A DNA stretch of 10,132 nucleotides from an uncultured Novosphingobium sp. (GTDB lineage Bacteria > Pseudomonadota > Alphaproteobacteria > Sphingomonadales > Sphingomonadaceae). Both the position numbers and the translations under genes were made by a program. Of the stretch, positions 5,765-10,132 are shown piece by piece. Numbering within the stretch: the stretch's first letter is position 1; each line of letters starts with the position of its first letter. The notes beneath the pieces are model-generated. The model saw nothing but the letters and a program-made list of their open reading frames with translations, ran no database searches and was not told the origin of the DNA. The stretch is taken from the NCBI GenBank assembly GCA_937897535.1, contig CALCQB010000320.1, positions 1-10,132 of the forward strand, read 5' to 3'.

Positions 5765-6538
5765 TCAGCCCGCCTGGCTGCGCCCGCGTTCCATCACCGC
5801 CTTGCGCCGTTCCTCGACCTCGCCGCCCTTGACCTGGGCGTTGCGGGCCGAGGAGGTGCGGTGTTCGAGCGCCATCGCCTCGCCGAACGGCTCGGCGAAG
5901 CCCGCGTCGATCAGGCCCTTGTAGGCCTGGACCATGCCCGGATCGGCACTGGCAATGTCGGCGGCGAGCTTCTTCGCGGTGGGCAGCAGTTCATCGGCCA
6001 TAACCACCCGGTTGACCAGGCCCCAGGCGCAGGCGGTTCCGGCATCGAGGAAGTTGCCGCTGAGCGACAGCTCCTTGGCCCGGCTGATCCCGATCAGGCG
6101 CGAGAGTTTTTGCGAAAGGCCCCAGCCTGGCATGATCCCGACCCGCGCATGGGTATCGGCGAAGCGGGCGTTCTCGGAGGCAATCAGGATGTCGCAGGCC
6201 AGCGCGACCTCGAACCCGCCGGTGATCGCGACGCCATTGATCGCGCCGATCACCGGCTTGCGGCATTGCTCGATCGCCTTGACCGGGTTGGCAGCGGGTG
6301 TCTCGGCATTGGCCGCGCCGAGGCCCTGTTGCCCCAGTTCCTTGAGATCAAGACCCGCCGTAAAGGCCCGGGTACCGGCGCCGGTCAGCACCACGGCGCG
6401 CACGCTGTCATCGCCGTCCAGTTCCAGCATGACCCGCGCCAGGTCAGCCCGCAGCGCGCTCGACAGCGCGTTCATCGCCTCGGGGCGGTTCATCGTCACG
6501 ACCGCGACCGGTCCGTCGCGTTCTACCGTCACCAGCAT
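5765..6538 (-). CDS. enoyl-CoA hydratase/isomerase family protein
   Basis: A 257-residue crotonase-family enzyme, expected to hydrate or isomerise an enoyl-CoA in a beta-oxidation-like step. The oxyanion-hole segments are AFTAGLDL (58-65) and AITGGFEVAL (104-113). Glu110 occupies the position of the first catalytic glutamate of rat crotonase (Glu144). The second (Glu164) appears to be His130 in FADTHARVGIMPGWG, a pattern I recall from many bacterial proteins annotated enoyl-CoA hydratase. The C-terminal helices are complete and end with SQAG. It is the last gene of the right operon, four bases after the SDR gene stop. Only a weak Shine-Dalgarno is visible (AAGG very close to the ATG), which suggests coupled translation. 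The inverted-repeat element follows 36 bases after its stop. Confidence 0.9.
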   Translation of the reverse strand: MLVTVERDGPVAVVTMNRPEAMNALSSALRADLARVMLELDGDDSVRAVVLTGAGTRAFTAGLDLKELGQQGLGAANAETPAANPVKAIEQCRKPVIGAINGVAITGGFEVALACDILIASENARFADTHARVGIMPGWGLSQKLSRLIGISRAKELSLSGNFLDAGTACAWGLVNRVVMADELLPTAKKLAADIASADPGMVQAYKGLIDAGFAEPFGEAMALEHRTSSARNAQVKGGEVEERRKAVMERGRSQAG

Positions 6539-6542
6539 GGCC

Positions 6543-7331
6543 TTACATCCGCGTCCGGGCGCTTTGCCCGTCGTCGATCCGGATCGTCGCGCCGGTGACG
6601 CATTCGCTGCTGGGCGCGACCAGATAGAGCAGGGTCGAATCCATCTGTTCGGGCACCGGCACACGCTTGCGCGGCAGGTGCTGCGCCGGATTGCCGCCCA
6701 TCCGCTCGAACATGCCGTCGGTCATTTCAGAAACGAACATCCCCGGCGCGATCGCGTTGACATTGATGTTGTAGTGAGCCCATTCGACCGCCAAGGCCTC
6801 GGTCATCCGGGCAATCGCGGTCTTGGTCACGGCATAAAGCGCCGCCCCGCCGCCGTCATAGCGGAAGTGCGCGACCGAGCTGATGTTGACGATCCGCCCC
6901 GGTTTCTCCGCCGCGATCAGCCGCCGGGCGACTTCGCAGGCCAGGATCCACGGGCCGCGCAGGTTGACGCCGAGGACCTGGTCGATCAGCTCGAGGCTCA
7001 TCTTGTGGGCACGCTGGGCGTCGGGCATCCCGGCGTTGTTGACCAGGATGTCGATCGTGCCGAAGGCGGCTTCGCCCGCCGCCACGGCAGCGACGATGCT
7101 GCCCGCGTCGGTCGCATCCATCTGTACCGCGAGGGCCTTGCCTCCGGCAGCCTTGATCTTGTCGGCGAGCGCATCGAGCCGGTCCTTGCGCCGCGCGGCC
7201 AGCACCACCGCCGCGCCCTGGCTGGCCAGAACCTCGGCAAACCGCGCACCCAGACCCGAGGAAGCGCCGGTAACCAGGGCGACCCGGCCGGTCAGGTCGG
7301 TCGAGGCATTGGGTAGGGGATATTCGCTCAT
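6543..7331 (-). CDS. short-chain dehydrogenase/reductase (SDR), classical type
   Basis: A 262-residue NAD(P)-dependent oxidoreductase that should interconvert an alcohol and a ketone. All classical SDR motifs are present: coenzyme motif TGASSGLG at 21-28, NNAG at 98-101, catalytic Ser152 in NISS, and the YAVTK pair Tyr166/Lys170. After the first strand, the AARRKD stretch (46-51) has basic residues that hint at NADP(H) preference, though this is weak evidence. The C-terminal segment around VTGATIRIDDGQ is standard. The ATG is preceded by GGAG about six bases upstream and lies one base after the stop of the upstream DsbA-like gene, so translation is probably coupled. Its place between SDR, isomerase-like and hydratase genes suggests oxidation of a hydroxyacyl-CoA or of an alcohol freed from a BVMO-made ester. 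Substrate unknown. Confidence 0.92.
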   Translation of the reverse strand: MSEYPLPNASTDLTGRVALVTGASSGLGARFAEVLASQGAAVVLAARRKDRLDALADKIKAAGGKALAVQMDATDAGSIVAAVAAGEAAFGTIDILVNNAGMPDAQRAHKMSLELIDQVLGVNLRGPWILACEVARRLIAAEKPGRIVNISSVAHFRYDGGGAALYAVTKTAIARMTEALAVEWAHYNINVNAIAPGMFVSEMTDGMFERMGGNPAQHLPRKRVPVPEQMDSTLLYLVAPSSECVTGATIRIDDGQSARTRM

Positions 7332-7332
7332 G

Positions 7333-7935
7333 TCACTCTCCACTCGCCGCTTCCACGACATCGCGCAGGCGGTCTTTTCCGAACCACATTTCGTTCCCGA
7401 GGAAGAAGGTCGGTACCCCGAACGCCCCGCGCGCCACCGCGCTTTCGGTGCTGGCGACCAGTTCGGCCTTGATTTCGGGATCCTCGACCAGTTCCCCCAG
7501 CGCCGCAGCATCGAGCCCCGCGCCAGTCACGGTCTGCGCCCAGACTTCCGGATCGTCGAGCTTGAGCCCGTCCTGCCACAGCGCGGCATACATCGCCTCG
7601 CGATAGGCCGGGCCGCAGCCGAGCCGCTCGGCCGCGACCGCGCCGCGCATCGCCAGCAGGGTGTTGACCGGAAAGTGCGGGTTGAGCTTGAACCCGCCGA
7701 ACCCGTGCCGGGCCATGAACCGGTCCATCTCGAGCCGGTCATAGTTCACCTTGGCTTCGACATGGCCGTAGGTCATCATCGGCGGGCGGTTGCCGGTCGC
7801 CTTGAAGATCCCGCCCAGCAGCACCGGGACATAGCGGAAGCGGACCTTGCCGGCCGCCTCGATTGCCGGGATCGCGCGGTGGACGAACCACGAATTGGGC
7901 CCGCCGAAATCATACAGAAACTCGATCTCGGTCAT
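7333..7935 (-). CDS. DsbA-family / 2-hydroxychromene-2-carboxylate isomerase-like protein
   Basis: A 200-residue thioredoxin-fold protein with the DsbA-like helical insert, of the kappa-GST / HCCA isomerase type and of the usual length. The N-terminal segment YDFGGPNSW aligns with the SPYSW motif of kappa GSTs and places Ser15 at the glutathione-activating Ser position; there is no CXXC pair. Other family marks are LLGGIFKATGNRPP (39-52), the cis-proline motif GVPTFF (173-178) and GNEMWFGKDRL (180-190). HCCA isomerase acts in naphthalene-type degradation with glutathione, but no ring-cleaving dioxygenase is in the window, so another GSH-dependent isomerisation is possible. The start is taken at 7935, where the ATG overlaps the upstream stop (TGATG) and GGGGAG is 8 bases away. 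A second ATG two codons upstream (7941) is too close to that site. Confidence 0.85.
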   Translation of the reverse strand: MTEIEFLYDFGGPNSWFVHRAIPAIEAAGKVRFRYVPVLLGGIFKATGNRPPMMTYGHVEAKVNYDRLEMDRFMARHGFGGFKLNPHFPVNTLLAMRGAVAAERLGCGPAYREAMYAALWQDGLKLDDPEVWAQTVTGAGLDAAALGELVEDPEIKAELVASTESAVARGAFGVPTFFLGNEMWFGKDRLRDVVEAASGE

Positions 7936-8651
7936 CACCATGTCTCCCCGTATGGGCGGATTTCCTGCTCGAAGGTCCAGGCCGCGCGGGGCTGGTTGTA
8001 GAGCGCCCAATAAGCCTCGGCCACTGCTTCGGGCGGCATCAGCAGGTCGGGCTGGGCGGCCAGCGCTTCGGCCCCGATCCGTTCGGTCACCCGCGCGCGG
8101 ACCCATTCGGTATCGACCCCGGCGTCGATCACCAGATGCGCGACGTGGATCCCCTGCGGCCACAGTTCGCGTGCCGCGGATTGCGCGGTGGCACGCAGAC
8201 CGGCCTTGGCCGCGGCGAAGGCGGCATAGCCGGGGTTGCCGCGCAGTCCGGCGGTCGCCCCGGTGACGAAGATCTTGCCGTTCCCGCGCGGAAGCATGAT
8301 CCGGGCAGCTTCACGGACCGAGACGAACCCGGCGAAGCAGGCCATTTCCCAGACCTTGCGGAATACCCGGTCGGTTGTCTCGAGCAGCGGAAACTGGACA
8401 TTCGCCCCGACGTTGAACACCACCAGCGCGAGCGGGGCCACGGCTTCGGCCTCTGCCAGGAAGGCCGCGACATCTTCGGGCTCGCGCGCGTCGAGGCTGC
8501 GCCCGGTCACCGCACCGCCCAGCAAGGGGGCCAGCTTGTCGCCATTGCGGCGTCCGGCGTGAACCGCGAATCCTTCACCAGCGAACTTGCGGACGATCGC
8601 CGCGCCGATGAAATCGCCCGCGCCGATCACGGCGACCGATTGCTGCGCCAT
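7935..8651 (-). CDS. SDR family protein with Phe at the catalytic Tyr position
   Basis: A 238-residue Rossmann-fold protein of the SDR superfamily. The coenzyme motif is present as GAGDFIG (10-16), followed by a basic GRR at 33-35. The usual NNAG is replaced by NVGA (80-83). The active-site strand reads FVTGATAG (128-135). The YxxxK motif reads FAAAK (145-149), so Lys149 is kept but the catalytic Tyr appears as Phe145; Tyr142 lies three residues earlier. I recall a subgroup of SDRs with this FAAFAAAK pattern, so it is probably a family trait and not a recent mutation. The protein may use other residues, act on another reaction or only bind a nucleotide. The start has AAGGA six bases upstream and is one base after the thioesterase gene stop. 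Its stop overlaps the DsbA-like gene start. Confidence 0.87.
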   Translation of the reverse strand: MAQQSVAVIGAGDFIGAAIVRKFAGEGFAVHAGRRNGDKLAPLLGGAVTGRSLDAREPEDVAAFLAEAEAVAPLALVVFNVGANVQFPLLETTDRVFRKVWEMACFAGFVSVREAARIMLPRGNGKIFVTGATAGLRGNPGYAAFAAAKAGLRATAQSAARELWPQGIHVAHLVIDAGVDTEWVRARVTERIGAEALAAQPDLLMPPEAVAEAYWALYNQPRAAWTFEQEIRPYGETW

Positions 8652-8652
8652 G

Positions 8653-9099
8653 CTATTTCCTTTCCAGCGGGATCACCGCGACCGTGAACCGCGAAATGCA
8701 GACCAGTTTGCCGCCCTCGTCCTCGATTCGGATCGTCCAGACCTGGGTGGTCCGGCCCAGCGATTCCGCCCGGGCGATGGCATAGACATGGCCGTCGTAA
8801 GCCGGTCGGATATGGTTGGCGTTGATCTCCATCCCGACCCCGACCGACTTGGTCCGGTCGACGCACCAGCCGGCTGCGACCGAGCCGACCGTTTCGGCGA
8901 AGGCCACCGAAGCGCCGCCATGGAGCCGCCCGAACGGTTGGCGGGTGCGTTCATCGACCGGCATCCGCGCCTTGATCCAGTCATCGCCGCAATCGACGAA
9001 TTCGATGCCCAGCCAGCCGTTCATCGATCCCGCGCCGCCGCGGGTCATGGCTTCGAGATCGGGACGCGCGCCGCCCCACCAGATAGATGCGTTGCTCAT
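8653..9099 (-). CDS. PaaI/YdiI-type hotdog-fold acyl-CoA thioesterase
   Basis: A 148-residue hotdog protein that should hydrolyse an acyl-CoA to the free acid and CoA. It closely resembles E. coli YdiI/EntH: the shared block RTRQPFGRLHGGASVAFAE contains HGG (60-62) and the catalytic acid Glu69. EINANHIRP (91-99) and LGRTTQVW (114-121) also match. It carries about 15-20 extra N-terminal residues compared with YdiI. The ATG at 9099 lacks a clear Shine-Dalgarno and lies in the loop of a small perfect hairpin (9091-9105). It follows the monooxygenase stop by 40 bases, the only real gap in the right operon. A role in recycling CoA from blocked pathway intermediates, or in a required thioester hydrolysis, is inferred from context. 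It is unlikely to be the menaquinone enzyme, because neighbours are catabolic. Confidence 0.9.
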   Translation of the reverse strand: MSNASIWWGGARPDLEAMTRGGAGSMNGWLGIEFVDCGDDWIKARMPVDERTRQPFGRLHGGASVAFAETVGSVAAGWCVDRTKSVGVGMEINANHIRPAYDGHVYAIARAESLGRTTQVWTIRIEDEGGKLVCISRFTVAVIPLERK

Positions 9100-9105
9100 C
9101 GCAAC
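9091..9105 (-). promoter_or_regulatory. small hairpin with the thioesterase start codon in its loop
   Basis: The transcript reads GUUGC-GAUGA-GCAAC, a perfect five-pair stem with the AUG of the thioesterase gene inside a five-base loop. No Shine-Dalgarno is seen upstream. Presenting or hiding the start codon in a loop could tune initiation, but a five-pair stem is weak and may be fortuitous. Confidence 0.35.
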
Positions 9106-9139
9106 TGTCTGAAGCAGGCGGGCACTACTGTAAACCGGG

Positions 9140-10132
9140 TCAGGCGGCTTCGGTCAGCTTCTTGCCCGCGCGGACCCCGTCATAGAGGAATTCGCTGCTT
9201 TCGAGGTCGGTTGCCGGGATCTGTTCCTTCTCGGCCCAGTAATCCTGATTGTGGCGCCATTCGGGCTTGTCGCCGCGTTTGGGCAGGCTCTTGAGCGCGC
9301 GCATCAGGTAACTGGGATTGAAGTTGTCGTTCTCGATCCAGTCGCCCAGCGGCATGTTGTGGTCCTCGTCGCGCAAGGCAACATCGACCCGCTTGGCCCC
9401 CTTGCTGTCCATATGCTTGAGCAGCTTGCAGACAAAATCGCCGAGCATGTCGACCCGCAGCGTCCAGCTCGCCCGGAAATAGCCCATCACCCAGACCATG
9501 TTGGGAACCCCGGTGAACATCATCCCGCGGTAGTTGACCGTCTCGGCCCAATCGACCGGCTGGCCATCGACCTCGAATGGGATTCCGCCCATCAGCAGGA
9601 AGTTGAAGCCAGTCGCGGCGACCACGATGTCGGCCTCGATCTCGGTCCCGCCCTTGGTCCGTACGCCGGTTTCGGTGAAGGTCTCGATCTCGTCGGTGAC
9701 CACGGTCAGCTTGCCGGCCACGGCCGCCTTGAAGATATCGCCTTCCGGGCAGAACGCGAGGCGCTGCTGCCACGGGCGATATTTGGGCGTGAAGTGGGGT
9801 TCGAACTGGAAGTCCTCATCCCCGGTGAAAGCCCTGACCAGTGCCTTCAGGTCCTCGAATACCGCGTCGGGTTCGGTCATGCAGCGCTTGGTCATGGCGT
9901 CCATGTCGAACATGACCTGCTGGCGCACCACGCGGTGGATGGTCGGTTCGTCGATCCCGACTTCGCGCAGCCGGTCGGCCAGCTCGTTCTTGTTCTCGGC
10001 GCACATGAAATAGGTCGGCGAGCGCTGCAGCATCGTCACGTGGGCGGCCTTCTCGGCGAAGGCGGGGATCACCGTGGCGGCAGTCGCGCCCGATCCGATC
10101 ACCAGGATCCGCTTGCCGGTATAGTCGGTCTT
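9140..10132 (-). CDS. flavin-binding monooxygenase, Baeyer-Villiger (EthA-like) type, 5' end cut by window edge
   Basis: The visible 330 residues are the C-terminal two thirds of a class B flavoprotein monooxygenase, which uses FAD and NADPH to insert oxygen next to a ketone carbonyl (ester or lactone product) or to oxidise S/N atoms. The frame is open to the window edge, so the GTG at 10102 is an internal Val codon and not a start. The second, NADPH-binding Rossmann motif GSGATA (residues 13-18 of the visible part) is followed by VTMLQRSPTYF. HFTPKYRPWQQRL (113-125) and the ATGF motif (173-176) match EthA-like Baeyer-Villiger enzymes. The diagnostic FxGxxxHxxxW motif would lie beyond the edge, so the Baeyer-Villiger label rests on overall similarity. 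It appears to be upstream in the right operon. It ends in a TGA 40 bases before the thioesterase gene. Confidence 0.87.
   Translation of the reverse strand, partial: KTDYTGKRILVIGSGATAATVIPAFAEKAAHVTMLQRSPTYFMCAENKNELADRLREVGIDEPTIHRVVRQQVMFDMDAMTKRCMTEPDAVFEDLKALVRAFTGDEDFQFEPHFTPKYRPWQQRLAFCPEGDIFKAAVAGKLTVVTDEIETFTETGVRTKGGTEIEADIVVAATGFNFLLMGGIPFEVDGQPVDWAETVNYRGMMFTGVPNMVWVMGYFRASWTLRVDMLGDFVCKLLKHMDSKGAKRVDVALRDEDHNMPLGDWIENDNFNPSYLMRALKSLPKRGDKPEWRHNQDYWAEKEQIPATDLESSEFLYDGVRAGKKLTEAA

Noticed and set aside
5495..6598. A long plus-strand frame of 367 codons opposite the enoyl-CoA hydratase
   Set aside because: It crosses the inverted-repeat element and runs antisense to a clear enzyme gene; it is a GC-driven shadow frame without domain features.
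6543..7511. A 322-codon frame extending the classical SDR upstream
   Set aside because: The extension overlaps the DsbA-like gene in another frame; the ATG at 7331 has a Shine-Dalgarno and matches SDR N termini.
10102..10102. GTG as the start of the flavin monooxygenase
   Set aside because: The frame stays open to the edge and the preceding residues (GKRILV) are the normal lead-in strand to the Rossmann motif, so the gene is truncated by the window.

Overview
The window looks like chromosomal DNA from a high-GC alphaproteobacterium, most likely a sphingomonad (Novosphingobium, Sphingobium or a close relative). This placement is an inference from the strong G/C bias at third codon positions, the type of gene content and the style of the encoded proteins; no single marker proves it. 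Twelve protein genes and one tRNA gene can be supported. Nearly all encode enzymes of CoA-ester, lipid or alicyclic/aromatic catabolism. Nothing resembles a phage, a transposase, a CRISPR array or a defence system.

Layout. (1) Positions 1-3419, minus strand: a tight four-gene operon read right to left, namely zinc-independent quinone oxidoreductase, TauD/TfdA-type dioxygenase, epoxide-hydrolase-like alpha/beta hydrolase, and a BKACE (DUF849) beta-keto acid cleavage enzyme that runs off the left edge. (2) Positions 3420-4534: a divergent control region with a direct repeat at 21-bp spacing, then an AraC-type regulator on the plus strand that probably controls the operon. (3) Positions 4535-4712: a tRNA-Gly(CCC) gene on the minus strand, plus a short tRNA T-arm-like fragment. 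(4) Positions 4713-5510: a plus-strand crotonase-fold protein that lacks both usual catalytic glutamates. (5) Positions 5511-5764: the only gene-free stretch of any size. It holds a 177-bp element made of a perfect 42-bp inverted repeat around a 93-bp centre, lying between two convergent genes. (6) Positions 5765-10132, minus strand: a six-gene operon read right to left, namely Baeyer-Villiger-type flavin monooxygenase (cut by the right edge), PaaI/YdiI-type thioesterase, an atypical SDR, a DsbA/2-hydroxychromene-2-carboxylate-isomerase-like protein, a classical SDR, and an enoyl-CoA hydratase. Spacing within it is from a 1-base overlap to 4 bases, except for a 40-base gap after the monooxygenase.

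How the genes may work together (inference). The right operon could oxidise a ketone to an ester or lactone, oxidise the resulting alcohols with SDRs, and process CoA esters by hydration and thioester hydrolysis. The left operon could hydroxylate or epoxidise-and-open a substrate and finish with BKACE cleavage of a beta-keto acid to acetoacetate and an acyl-CoA. The substrate cannot be read from the sequence. The window is best described as part of an uncharacterised, regulator-linked catabolic cluster. The most unusual individual features are the inverted-repeat element, two enzymes with replaced catalytic residues, and a start codon sitting in a small hairpin loop.
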